Below are positions 1 through 13,755 of a DNA stretch of 64,000 nt, piece by piece. Every line of letters begins with the position of its first letter. Position 1 is the stretch's first letter. The stretch comes from Sporobolomyces roseus (Eukaryota; Basidiomycota; Microbotryomycetes; Sporidiobolales; Sporidiobolaceae), in NCBI GenBank assembly GCA_016617785.1, contig JADILM010000003.1:1550001-1614000 (forward strand), read 5' to 3'. The notes below the pieces were generated by a model. That model was not told the origin of the DNA, made no database searches, and saw only the letters and a list, made by a program, of their open reading frames with translations. The position numbers and the translations under genes are program-made.

Positions 1-258
1 TCCTCGTACGATGATGGTATCTCCTCTGAACAATTGAAGTAGCTCCATAGTAGCAGGGTGAAGCTGAGCAACTGAATTGTCATCCGATGACGACTCATCG
101 ACTACAAGACGATTAGGACTGTTGAGAGTACGGAAAGCTTGTCAGTATTCTAGTAGGAGTGTATAGAACAGTGTAGACTATGCTTACCTCTTCTTGGGTC
201 TGAGAATAGCGGTGGCTGAGTCTTCATTCTTTGCCTCTCTTGAAGGATCGTTCGCCAT
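1..258 (-). CDS. CDC48: CDC48/p97 AAA ATPase, N-terminal part (runs off left edge)
   Basis: Only the first 63 codons are inside the window. Exon 1 is 188-258 (start ATG 256-258) and exon 2 begins at 118 and continues past base 1. The intron is 119-187 with donor GTAAGC and acceptor CAG. The peptide shows the family N-terminus: a short acidic lead, then [24 protein letters not shown] and [11 protein letters not shown]. This is the start of the Cdc48 N domain, before the D1 and D2 ATPase domains, which lie outside. Known role: hexameric segregase that extracts ubiquitinated clients in ERAD, mitosis and chromatin turnover, with Ufd1-Npl4 and other cofactors. The leader upstream is described separately. 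Identity is confident; nothing can be said about the ATPase domains. Confidence 0.93.
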
Positions 259-504
259 GATTCAAGTTGCTGTAAGGGAGTGTTGAGTAGGAAGAAGGTG
301 TGTGAGGGAAGTGTGCTGGGGGTAAAGGTGAAGTAGCTGGGTTGAGGTGAGTAGAAACCTCGGATTGTAAGAAAGAGAGAGGAAAGGAGGTGACTTACGA
401 GGCGAGGGACTTAGCCAAATTTTTGAACAAAAATGGGTTTCGTTCCTTCGCATTCTTTCGCCATCAACTCTTTGAAAATCGTATGCTACTTTCGCCTTGG
501 GCAT
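259..504 (-). promoter_or_regulatory. CDC48 5' leader with uORF and in-frame leader intron
   Basis: Reading toward CDC48, an ATG at 504-502 opens an 80-codon frame whose TGA is at 264-262, three bases before the CDC48 ATG at 258. Inside it lies a well-formed intron-like segment, 398 down to 270 (donor GTAAGT, acceptor CAG). It is 129 nt, a multiple of three, so splicing shortens the uORF to 37 codons but keeps the same stop. No homology is recognised in the uORF peptide. Whether the transcript starts upstream of 504 is not known. The arrangement suggests translational control or reinitiation, which is inference. Confidence 0.4.
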
Positions 505-2238
505 CGTGCATACTTATTCCAAGACACCTGAGCTGGTCGCGTCGACAGACCTTCACTTGAGAATCGAGTTGCTTCGACGAAACGACGCTTCTCGCGAACG
601 TTTCGCTCGCACTTTCGCTGTTATGCCTCTCGTCTTATCCTCCTCTCTAAGCTTCGAGCTTCAAAGTCCTGACAGTGTCACATTTCGCAATCTCTGCTCT
701 CTAGCTAAGTCGCAATGGATCGCTCGCGTTGCGCTTCGTTGAAGATTTCGCACAGAGTCCCGTAACTCGTCGGCTTCGCTCGATTCGAAAAGGGGCAAAT
801 CTCAGCTCAGCCGAGTCGACTGATAGCCTATGCTCGAGTATGCTGTTTGGAATCAGGGGCATATGAGTGCGACCCTACTAGGGAACGAAGAGAGTCGCCT
901 TTGCGCCTTGTGGCGTCTCGTAAAAGCTTCAGCCGTTCTCGAGGGGGTCGTGCTATACCTCTCTATGGTTGAAGAGCTCGAACGCTTGGTTGTCTACTGA
1001 CACCAGGAAACCTTCAGCGGTGAAGATTTGCTCAGATTTCGTTTGCGTTGTCGTTTACCCGATCAAATGAAAGCTCGATCTCCGGCCTACTGCCTTCCGA
1101 TCACCTGAAAATCCCTCGCAGGGAGCTTCAGGGTGAGAATCGCACAAGAATGCTTTCGAGTAAAGCGATCTCACGGCATTTTGTTTCGGTGCTGTCGACG
1201 TTCCGCCAGAGGAGCGAGCTTCAACACAGCGCAGACACTCCTGTGATCTCAACGTAGAACTTCCGATGCGTGAGGTCGAGCAAAAGAGCCGTGTAACGCT
1301 CCTGTGACCTCGATCTTCTATACCCGGACTTCGAGACACTCACTTCACTTACCTCCTCTGCTATCGAGCCCCTCTATGGGAGCGCGTCGGAATGAGAGCT
1401 TTGTATGTACAGTATGCATAAGGTGCTAACTCGGTACAAAGCGGCTGTCAGGGAATATCGCGATCGCTGCAGATGCGGCTGAGTGAAAACTCGTCCTGCG
1501 TCCCCGAAGCTTGATCTGATAAGGGCTTCCTCGCTGTTATATATACTGGGGAATATAGTGGAGTGGTCTCACAGAGTAGCGAGACCAAGGCCAGGTCAGA
1601 AGGCGGGCAGAGAGGCAGAGGAGACTTTCGTGCCTTTCCTTCTATGCATAGCGGACGTGTTCTTATCGGAGGCTCACTACGCTCGAGGGCAGTCTAGTAC
1701 AGTCCAAGAGGACGATAGAAGCCAGAATAGCTCGTACTAGTCGCCGTGGACGATCGTAGAACGTTTCCGCGGGCTGCACTCGATTTCGCGATGCACTCGT
1801 CAACATACCCTGTATCGACTCCTGCACTTCGACGGCCTGGGCGTCGGAAGTCTGAAACTCCCGCTCTCGTCGAAAAGAGTATCTAGAGCGGCACGTCGCA
1901 CTTCATTCTCGCATTTTCGTCTCTCGTGTCTCTCAACTCGCCCGTGTTCTCGTAGAGCTCGACCGACGATCTACCGCCGACGAATTCGTGTATCGTTGAC
2001 TCCGAATGTGCGAAGATTGCTTCCTAGCCTCAAGACGACAGAATCGAAGGAGAGGCTTCGTCGTCGTTGTGAAAATCTTTTCATCCTTGATAGGAGATTG
2101 ACGCGGGTAATTTAGGACAAGAAAAAGAGATCGATACGAAATTCCAATCGCGAATTCGGCAAAGATTTTTCGCTCTCTGCTCTCTTTCTCTCTTCCCCTT
2201 CTCCCACACTTCAAATCCGTCCCACTTTCTCTTCAAAC
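505..2238. other. Intergenic, divergent CDC48/GDH promoter region
   Basis: I see no supportable gene in this 1.7 kb stretch. The open frames here are short, mostly lack ATG, and show no family signature. It probably holds both promoters. An AT-rich patch (TTATATATACT) lies near 1538-1548. A long pyrimidine-rich tract at about 2166-2230 ends just before the GDH start codon; such CT-rich leaders are common before highly expressed fungal genes. No tRNA-like, inverted or tandem repeat structure was noticed. Confidence 0.5.
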
Positions 2239-4225
<1,987 letters not shown>

Positions 4226-4504
4226 ATCTCAAAAACCGCATAGTTAGAATCTTTAAGCGGTACCCGTTCGTCAGTAGAAGCGAACGTTTTTCATTTGTCG
4301 TTATTTCCCTGGATAGATAATTTAGGTCTTTCTCCCCCATGTTGCTTTGCTATTCATTTCATTCTCTCGCAATCTCTTCAAGTTGTCAGGGTTCAAAGAG
4401 AGAGTACTCGAAGTCTAGAGATTGGCCGTGAAAATCTTGCGAAACCTCTCTTTCCTCTCCTCAACTTCGCTGTTTTGACTTGGTTTTGACACCACACATT
4501 CAAA

Positions 4505-7055
4505 ATGTCGCCGCCAGGCGCATATATACCCCTTCATCAGTATCCTACACCATCACTATCCCACTCTAGACTGTTCACCTCCGATTTCGACACATCTCAT
4601 CGCTCAGGCTTCCGACTTCCTCGACCTTCAATCCGCTCAATAGCCATCTCACTGGTTACAGCAGTACTCCTCATCGTACTCTTCTCCACTCGCAAGTACC
4701 CCACCTGGTTACAACAAGCCTTGAGAGCCGAGGGAATCGATTATCGACTTGGATTCAATCAACTCTACCTCACAGCAAAACAAGGTTGGAGGGAATACGA
4801 GCCACCGCCAATAGGATGGAATGAACCGATAGGGACAAGGACAATTTGGGTGGTCAGTTTGAGCGATATTTGCGTCGAAGAATTGGTTGCCCGAGGGAGA
4901 ATTTGCGAAGAATGGCCTCAAGATAAGAGTCGATCGAAAGTAGGAGCGGTTTGGACTTATGCGAATGGTTCAGATCCTTTGTTGAGTGTATGGCGTGCGG
5001 AAGTAACGGCGATGTTGGCAGGGGAGATCTCAGCGGGAGTAACGACGATTCGTGCCGCGAAAAGAGCTCGACATTTCCGGTTCGTCGTAGTCCTCTAGTC
5101 AATATGCAATCGAGATGTTCAGGTTTGTCTTGCAGTGAACATGACGAGTTGCGCTACTCGATTCGCTCGGTTCTCGACTCCTTCGCACCGGATTCTCTCG
5201 CTCAACTTTTCATTCTCACGACCGACCTGCCCGCCAACATTCTGCTACGAAATACGATCGATCCTCTACCTCCACCTGTAGACGAGGACGCAGAAAGGAA
5301 GGAAGACTCTCCTCCGCTTGTCAACTCGAGTCGAATCGGTCAAATCCCCTCTTGGCTCTCAACTTCAGCTCCACCGTCTCTCTCGATCATTCACCACTCA
5401 AGTTTCTTCGCCAATCAATCTTATCTGCCGACGTTCAACTCACTCTCCATCGAGTCTCAGTTCCCTTACCTCCGCAATATCGAGGCCGAATACTTTCTTT
5501 ACCTCAACGTATGTCAATTCTCGGGTCTCTGCGTGAGGAATCCCAAACTAACAAGCAGTCAATGATAGGACGATACGTTTCTACTTGGGAAAGACTCGAT
5601 CGTCGCGACTGACATTGGTTCACCCGTCATTGGCTCCGTCTTTCGACTCCAAACGGACTTAGCGGTCGATAGTGCTGCTCCAGACGAAGCTGGTGAGTAC
5701 CGACTGCCCTCGCGAAGAGACCTGAGCTTTATGCTGACTCTAGGTTTATCCACAGTCGGAAGTCCTGAAGGAGAATGGGCGTCACTTCGTCGAGCGAATT
5801 GGCTTCTTGGTGCGTACTTTCGCGCTTTCCTCGACCAGCTCGGTTCTGACAGTCGATCAGCATAGACCAACGTTTTGGTCGACGAGAGAGGAACTACCTC
5901 GCTCATATCCCGAAAGTCATGAGCATGCCAATTTTGAGAGAAATCGGCGAGATCTGGAAAAATGAATTAGATCAAGTGAGTCGGATGGTCTTCTCCGAAG
6001 CTATTGCGCCTCGCATCTGAACTCATCGCTATTCTCAGACTGCGAGCTCCCGCTTCCGAGGTCGTCAAGTCGAATATCAACTACCATTTCTCGCAACTTA
6101 CTACACTATCGAATCCCATCGTCTAGCTCTCCTTCGGTCCTTCATCGCTGATCGAGCGGATCGAGATAACGACGGAATGCTGTCGCTTGACGAGCGCCGA
6201 CAGATGCTGCATGAATTAGGATTCAAGGAGGAGATGAAAGGCAAGTTCTCAACGGAATCGACAGTTCACGCTCCCTACCGATCGACTCGGGACGACCTAC
6301 CCTCTCTTCTCTCTCAAGCTGGACTCGAAGCGCCAAGGTCGACATCGTTGAGATGCAGCTCGATGGACGGTTACTGCCCTTTCCGAGGTGAGGAGACGGA
6401 TCGCAACAAGTTCGTTCGACCAGTTCGTTATGCAGAGGAGGAGGATCTGGAGGATCCACCGATCCCTTATTGCAAGATCAAGCTGGACGAATGCTTTGGT
6501 GACAGTTTCCTCGATTCTGAAGGAGTCAGGACGAGCGCAATTCTGGCAAGAATCGCAGTCGATCGAACGGAATGCGGCGACTGTATCATCCTCCGCCTCG
6601 TATCGACAAGCGGCACTGCCGGACTCTCCTCCTTCCTACCTCACGACGACGCTCGCTCCATGGCGTTCTCAGCATCTCCTGATGACTCCCTCAGACCTCG
6701 CCAAAAAGAATCGAACGGCTCGACCTCTTATACTCGTCGACAACAAGCAATGCGGGAGATCCTACGATACTCCTACATCCTCGGCGACTCGAAGAGTAGA
6801 TTCCACGGAATGCGAATGCCGAAAGATACGGATCGAGTTCTCAAAGCTGTCACAGAACCCGACAATGACAACGATAGGAACATTACTTACTTGACGCTCA
6901 GTGAGTCCAATCTTCCTTGCTAGGTGCGATGGCTCCGCTGACTTTTGACTGCAGACGACGATTTCGCGAATGATCATCTCTCGGAAATGGCTCAACCGAT
7001 TCTCGAGGATTTCTTCCAGAGGACTTGGCCGGATCCTTCACCTTACGAAACCTAG
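4505..7055 (+). CDS. XPT1: Stealth-family sugar phosphotransferase, XPT1-like
   Basis: Seven exons (4505-5079, 5136-5508, 5569-5692, 5756-5809, 5866-5975, 6039-6900, 6955-7055), 732 aa. Likely a type II Golgi protein: cytosolic basic N-terminus, one membrane span around residues 46-60, then the lumenal enzyme. Stealth signatures are visible in order: [12 protein letters not shown] (about 193), [10 protein letters not shown] (about 317), [11 protein letters not shown] (about 385) and the C-terminal NDDFAND (about 700). An EF-hand-like loop, [12 protein letters not shown], lies near 453-464. Relatives are human GNPTAB and Cryptococcus Xpt1, which transfers xylose-phosphate to mannose of O-glycans; the donor here is inferred from that relationship. 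Intron 1 uses GTTCGT. Exon 4 has two in-frame acceptors (5743 and 5755) that differ by four residues. Confidence 0.85.
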
Positions 7056-7182
7056 ACGACCCCTTGTATAACTCTCATTGTATTTTGTACACTGGATAGC
7101 ATTTTGCAAGCACTTCTCTCTCTCTGCTGTTCTGTCTTGTATGATATTCGATTTTTTTCGGATCTTTCCACAAGATTGTGCT

Positions 7183-9355
7183 CTACTTCAAGGCAGATTT
7201 GAGAGTCTATCGGGAGAGAGTTCAAGTTAGTGCGGGTTCGACAGGCTGAGAGGCAAAGGAAAGATTGACTCACTTCCTCCATTTGTTCGAAATCCGAAGT
7301 ATCGACTCTAACGATTTGTTTCCCAAGAGCTTTCCTAATCGCCTCCATATTCTCGAACGACCTACGATCGTGGACGAAATTGATCGAAACACCTTGACGA
7401 CCGAACCGACCCGTTCGTCCGATACGATGCAAGTAAGTTTCAGGATCTGGTCGATTGTTGGCGTCGAGTGGTAAATCGTAGTTGACCACCATGTTGACTT
7501 GCATGACGTCGATACCTCGTGCGATAACGTTCGTGGTGATGAGTACTTTCGTCTTGCCTTGTCGGAAAGATTCCATCACGGCGTCTCGTTCGGAAGTTTC
7601 GAGTTTACCGTGGAGTGAAACAACTTTGTGTCCTTCTGCAGTCATCCTTCGTGCGATCTCATCGGCAGTATCACGTTTCTAAACAAGCACTGAAGTTGTC
7701 AGCTAGGTATGGAGAGTGGAAGACGAGTGAAAACTCACCTTGACGAAAATGATACTTTGACCAATCGTCAACAAGTTGTACAGTTCGACCAATACCTCGT
7801 ACTTGTGACCCTCATCCGCACAATCTATGACATCGTCGCACTCATCGAGTCAAGTACTGTCGTACGAACGACTCAGAGAGGAGCAACGACTCACCCATGA
7901 AGAATTGTTTAATCGCATCCAAACTCAATTCTTCTTGCTTGAGTCGAATCTCGTTTGCACCGGGAGCGAATCGAACGGCGAACGTTCGAACGACTTCAGC
8001 GAAAGTAGCGGAGAAAAGAACGATTTGAGGATCTTGAGCCATTCGAGTGATCAAGCTATTCGACATCAATCGAGTCAGTGATTCAGGCTTGAGATGGGAA
8101 GGATCGGAATGAAAGGTGAGGCGCACTTTTTCAAGGAGATGGACTGTTCACCCATTGAACCGGAATCGAGCATGTTGTCTGCTTCATCGAGAACGAATGC
8201 TTTGATATCCTTCAAATCCAAAACTCGGGCACGAGTGACCATCTGTACTCAAATCCGCTCGTCACCACTACTCGACGCTGTAGGAACTAAGGAGTAGGGC
8301 AGGTAGAGAAGAGAACGTACATCGATGACGGTTCCGGGAGTTCCAATAATGATCTGAGCAGTAACTTTCGGCATTCCCCTCTTGACCGAATCTTTACCAG
8401 CAAAGAAACATTCCACTGGAGTGTACTCCCCCATCCTCCTCACGACTTCGAGGATTTGAATCGCCAGTTCTCGTGAAGGAGCAATACAGATCGCCTGATA
8501 GAAACTGAGAGGGATCAGTGAGGAACGTAGGGAAGGCAGAGGGGAAGGAGCGTACTTGAGGTGCTTTGAGATCCATGTCGACTCGTGAAAGCATGGTGAG
8601 TGCGAAAGCGGCGGTTTTACCAGTTCCAGATTGAGATTGACCGATCATATTCCGTGGACTATCTCCCTTGAAACTCGATCAGCACACAGCGATCTGTGAA
8701 ATCGAGGTGTAGCGAGGACATACGGGTTCTGTAGGAGGAGAGGAAGAGCTCGCTCTTGAATCTTTGAAGGTTTTTGGAATCCCATTTTGTAAACTCCTTT
8801 CAACAGGTTCGGATGCCTGTTCGCCTCCAAAAATGTTCAAACCCGACTCACACACACGTTATAAAGAGTCGTCTGATGCTCACAGGTTGAGATCTTCGAA
8901 AGATTTAGCCGAGAATAAAGGAGAATTTGGATCTTGTTGTTGATCTGCGAGAGTAACCTGAACCATTTCGCATTCGATCAGCTTACTTCACGGATCAAGA
9001 TGAGAGAGTCGTACGTGCCTGTACTTCATGACTGAAGTTCTCTAGCAGAGTTGAAGCTGTCGAAGTGAAAGCGATGAGGTATTTGTACAAGTCGAGGGAA
9101 AGAGGAAGACTCACCCATAGGACCGTCTTCTTCAGGGATCTCTTCTTCTTCTTCTTCTCCTGGTTCAGCGTGTCCATTCGGTTGTACAGTTTCAGGTTGA
9201 GTTGGAGTTGTAGTTGGTTGATCATCTTGCGGACTCAGTTCGCTCAATCGAGAAGATAGAGACGCTACTGCATCGGGTTTCGCTATAGATTATCACGATA
9301 AAGTCAGTAGAGAGTCTCAATGAGCTTAAAAGAGGTTCAGCTTACATTCTGACAT
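7183..9355 (-). CDS. DBP5: DEAD-box RNA helicase DBP5 (mRNA export)
   Basis: Twelve exons from the ATG at 9355: 9346-9355, 9115-9282, 9019-9041, 8884-8957, 8724-8816, 8556-8658, 8321-8494, 8127-8242, 7895-8055, 7739-7824, 7274-7678, 7183-7206; 478 aa. Dbp5/DDX19 remodels mRNPs at the cytoplasmic face of the nuclear pore with Gle1 and also acts in translation termination. Helicase motifs appear in order: [47 protein letters not shown] (DEAD near 234), FSATF, QSIIFVKKRDTA and [11 protein letters not shown]. The acidic E-run near the N-terminus is a GAA/GAG repeat at about 9140-9160. The intron after exon 3 most simply starts with GC, keeping the conserved EVQVTLAD junction. A GT alternative at 9024 would drop two residues. 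Confidence 0.95.
9140..9160 (-). repeat. GAA/GAG run encoding poly-Glu in DBP5
   Basis: A short CTT/CTC-type repeat on the plus strand encodes six glutamates on the minus strand in the disordered N-terminal region of DBP5, ahead of the helicase core. Length variation here should not affect the catalytic part. Confidence 0.6.
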
Positions 9356-9470
9356 GGTTCGAAGTTTTGGTTAAAGATGAAGCGAGAATTCATGTTTGAC
9401 TTTACTCCATTCACTCTTAGACTGCTCAGGTCAACGCATGACAAGCTTCAACAGCTCTGTCTAAACACCT

Positions 9471-12400
9471 ATGAACCTCAAATGGCCGTCCTCACTACGG
9501 ATACCAACCAAGAATGACCTCCTATCCTTCATTCGACAAAAACCTTCGTTACTCTTCATCTCGGTCATCAAAGCAACTCTAGCACTCTCTATACTACTTA
9601 TACTCACTTACATAGACGCGTGAGCTACCCCGAATCCCGATCTCCAGAGTATGCGATCGATTGCTGACCCCTTCCTCCCTTTCGTAACTCCTGTCATTCC
9701 CCCTTTCGCGCTCTTCTCGCATCAAACAGTTTCGCTCGACTTTCACATCATCCAGTAGCACTCAATGGAGCGGTACTCGTCGTTGTCGGAGCTTATCCGG
9801 GAGCGCCGATGGGTCAGTTGGAAATCTACGTTTCCAACAAAATCTTACCCTTTACTGATTCAGGTTGGTTGAGGACAACAGGGAAATCCCTTCAAGCGAT
9901 AGTACTCGGAATGGCAGGATTAGCGTTGGGAGTACTCGTGTATGCGTTACTGGGATTAGCGAGCGATTCACCAACTGGACAAGGGTTCATCTTTGCCGCG
10001 TTCGTTTACTTGCTCGCTCTAGTCCGATACTCGGGTGCAAAGTATATTCCGTTCTACCTCGTGGGTTCTTCCGCTACTTCTTCCCCTTCGATGAAAGCTG
10101 ACGACGTGAGAATAGTACGGCATCCTCTTCGCATTTGGAGGAATCTACTTTGGATTGGAATCAGGCAACAAATTCGATCTGACTTGGTTTCTCGCCGATT
10201 TTGAAGCTTACGCATGGGGTATCGCCATCGCGCTCGTCGTCAACGTCGTGGTTTATCCGATCACAGCGGAAAAGCAACTTCGAAAACTCCTCGTTACTAG
10301 TCTGCAACACGTCTCGACTCTCGCCCATCTCAGCTGCAAGACGTACGCGAAGGAGTGCAGTGAAGATGAGGCGGTGAGTAGCTAAACGTTCTCGCCAGGA
10401 CAGGAGTAGAAAGCTGAAAATTGTATCTTTTCGTTGGATCTCGCAGGAAGTTCGACAGCTTCTGATCAAAACGATTCGAGCCGACTATCTCGCCCTCGCC
10501 GCCCGACTGCAAGAAACAAGTTTCGAAATCCTCTACACTCGCTGGTCACTCAAACATTACAGCGACATGATCGCCTCTGTGCAAGGACTCCAACAAGCTC
10601 TCATCACGAGTTCCTCTGCGCTCGACCTCATCGACCGCTTGGACCCGGAAGGAGTCAACGTCAAACGCCACTTACTGGCTCGGGCCGAAGTCGCCAAAAC
10701 ATTTACAGATTTCCGACATGGTATCGACCTCGTGATCTCCGAAATCATTGACGAACTCGTTGGGACCCGAACTTTGGATCAAGCGCTCGCTCAATCGACT
10801 CAGATCAACCGAGAAGCTACTTCGAGTGGGGACGTTACTCCGAATGGTGGCAACCCTCAGAAACCAGCCGAGCTCCCGAAGAAACCAGATGCGAACCTTC
10901 ACACAGAGACTCCTACTCCTCAAGCGCAGAAGAAGCTAGAAACGGTCGCTGCGAAGCTGAAGAGGGAGGTACAGAGGAGTGAGATGAGGCATGAAGAGAT
11001 CAGATCGGCGAGTGCGAGTATGAGGAGTTATAGAGGTTCACCATCAAGATCGAGGAGGGGGTTGAGTCCGTCACAAAGCGGGAAAGACAGTCCGGTCGGG
11101 AGTCCAACTTCGGCTCGCTTTCAGTCATCGTCGTTGGATGTCGATCGAGGGAGGTGGGCTGCTTTCAGGGCGGAACTCGAGGAAACGAAGATAGAGAGGG
11201 AGAAGGAGACGAGGCAGAGGAACGTCAGTTTCGATACGAGGCGGGAAGCTACGGCCGTCGAAGATGATGAACCGATACCTGGAGAACTTTCGGCGAGGGA
11301 AGAGGCGGAGTTGAGCGAAAAGGAGAAGAGCAAACCGTTTGGAGGTGGAGAATCTGAAGATTCCGTTGTCCTTTTCCGCAAGGCATGGGACGCTTTCGCT
11401 CAAGCGCAAAGTGACGCATTGGTCTCGCTCATCAAGGACGGTGCTCTCGAGGTGGAGGATGTTCTACGCATCGATTCTGGTTTGCCCTCACTCCAAATGA
11501 TGTAGGTCTCGCTCACCTTTCCTTTCTCTATCTTCCTAAACTACTCACACAGAAAAGCTCACCACACCTTCTCCCACAGGTACGCCGATCGACAACCGAA
11601 AGCGTGGACTTCTTCTCTCGTCGCCTCTCCCGTTTCTCGCCTACGGTCTCGAGACTCAGGCGGCAGTATCGTCGCACCGACCATTCTCTCCGTCTCGCAT
11701 CACAGCGTCTACGAGACACCGCTCCACCCCGTCGATCAAACAGTTCTCGAAGAAATTCGATCCGACACTTCTTCAACTGCAGCGTCCGACGAGACCGTCG
11801 CTCCCTGTTCCGAAGCCCTCACGAAATCCTACTCGCTCCTGTTCGGTCTAGGTCAACTCACGGAAGAACTCTGCAAACTGCACGATCTCGTCACTATCGA
11901 ACGCCCTCGTCAAATTCGGCTCTTCCTCCTTCGCACCCTCGTCAACAAGTTTCAAGGCCTCTTTAATTCGAAGGATGAGATGAGCCTGCAAGAAGCTCTC
12001 GCTACTCTATACGGTAGGAGCTATGAGCCGATCAAGAGGCCATGGATCAAGAAGCTTGCAAAGGGAGAACGATGGTTGAGATCGCAGAGAAGTATCTGTT
12101 CGTCTCGATGATCCCCTCGATAGTAGAGTCGATCGCTGACCGCTCCCGCTTCGCTCATCTTGGACAGACGCTTTCAAGGTCGCATCAGGAGCATCAGTTT
12201 ACTCTGTCTTCGCTCTAGCCCCTACGCTTCAAGACAAAGTGTACCTCAAGATCGGTTAGTCTCGACTCGCACACTTTTCTGAACCCGGAACATTGTACTG
12301 ATCGTGCCTCCCTCGCCCTCTACAGGTATGATCTCGAGCCTGATCACGGTAGTCGTCGCGATCAGCCCGACATTGGGTAACACCATCTCGATTTGGCTTC

Positions 12401-13755
12401 TCCAGCTTTCCGGCACGGGCGCAGGCGCTCTGTTCGGATTGATCGCTCTTGAAATTTTCAAAGATGTGGGAGGATATCGCTACAATCCGTATGGTCTAGT
12501 CTGCTTTGGTGCGATCTGGTTCGCATTCGCCTCGTACTTTTTCTACAAGGTGAGTTCTGCTTCACACTTGATTCGATTCACGGGGAGCTGACAGTGCATT
12601 TACAGAAACCTGCATGGTACACTGGAGCGCTCCTGCTGCAGACTGGTTACGGAGCGATGGTCATTCAGGAGTACGTCTACAACGAAACTCCAGGCTCGAT
12701 TCGCCCTTACGATTCACCACCTTTGCGTTTCGGTGTGTTCACTGTTCCCCGCCTATCTCTTCGACACGAGCTAATCGCGTACCTCGCTGTGTCAGCCTAT
12801 ACTATCGCATCACTCGCAATCTCGATCGGGATCTCAGCGTTCTTCCAACTCTTCATCCTCCGCCAACCTGCTCGACATCGACTTCGAATGCAACTCGCTT
12901 CCGTTACTTTCGCTCTATCCTCCTACAATTCAGTCTTCCAATCCTACGTCAATCACGCCGCACCGATCGACGAGAACCCCACGCCTCCTCCTGAAGCGCT
13001 CGCATCAGTATTCCGTGAACTCGTCAAACGAGAAACGAAGATTCAAGCTTCGATCTTAGCCCTTGCTCCAACTTTCGAGTTTGCGAGGGTTGAACCAAAG
13101 TTCCTCGTTCCTTTCAACGCACCGGTACTTCTCAAGATCATCAGGAGTCTACAGCTGATACTGGATCGCTTGAGGGAAGCGAGGACTGCGATCGGTACTG
13201 CTGGATTCAACGAAACTATTCATCACGATTTCGCTTCTGTCGTGAGTTTCGACTCGTCATTCTATCGCGAATACCGTGCTAACGAGCAACTTCCATCATA
13301 GCTATACCCATATCGTCTCCACTCCCAGAAACTCAGTCGGACCTTGTTCTTCCTCGGGGCCACCTCTCGTACGTTGAAAGATCCGGTAAACTCACATTGC
13401 TCTCAGATCAACTGATCTTCCAACACACAGTTCTCTCCAAGACCCAACTCGCTCGAGACGTCCCCTCCTCCCGCTCAACCTGGCTAGCCTTCGAACGAGA
13501 TGCGCTAGTCCTCTCTCGAAGAATGTCGAAACAACCAAACGGAGATACGGTACTCAAACATCCTGCATTCTTGCGCTACTGGTTCTTCCTTGTTTCGCTT
13601 GGAAGTGTCAGTAGTGAGTTGGAGGAATTGGAGAAACATCTCGGTGAGGTGAGTCTGGATTGTTCCTCTCGAGTTTGCAATCAGCTCGATTACTGATGAT
13701 TGTGCTGTAACAGCTTTTTGGAGATCCCGACCTACATCATCCAGCTATCAACTAG
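9471..13755 (+). CDS. Large multi-pass membrane protein, aromatic acid exporter/FUSC type
   Basis: Eleven exons (9471-9619, 9730-10060, 10116-10373, 10447-11501, 11580-12097, 12168-12254, 12326-12549, 12606-13241, 13302-13368, 13431-13648, 13714-13755), 1194 aa. Two hydrophobic bundles are evident. The first spans residues 25-190 (for example GKSLQAIVLGMAGLALGVLV). The second spans roughly 775-960 (LITVVVAISPTLGN, ISIGISAFFQLFIL). The long hydrophilic middle carries a Ser/Arg/Pro-rich segment around 395-560. The layout and motifs such as TWFLADFEAYAWGIAIALVVN fit the fungal ArAE/Brefeldin-sensitivity-like transporter group. Substrate is unknown; export of weak or aromatic acids is family-based inference. 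Start chosen because it is the only upstream ATG in frame with the first membrane span; a nearer ATG at 9482 runs into a stop. Confidence 0.8.

Noticed and set aside
1055..1339. Opposing open frames on both strands in the CDC48/GDH gap
   Set aside because: Mutually overlapping, without homology or intron signals; expected by chance in CG-rich sequence.
9482..9517. ATG at 9482 as start of the exporter-like gene
   Set aside because: Its frame stops after 11 codons; the ATG at 9471 leads into the first membrane span and the conserved splice junction.
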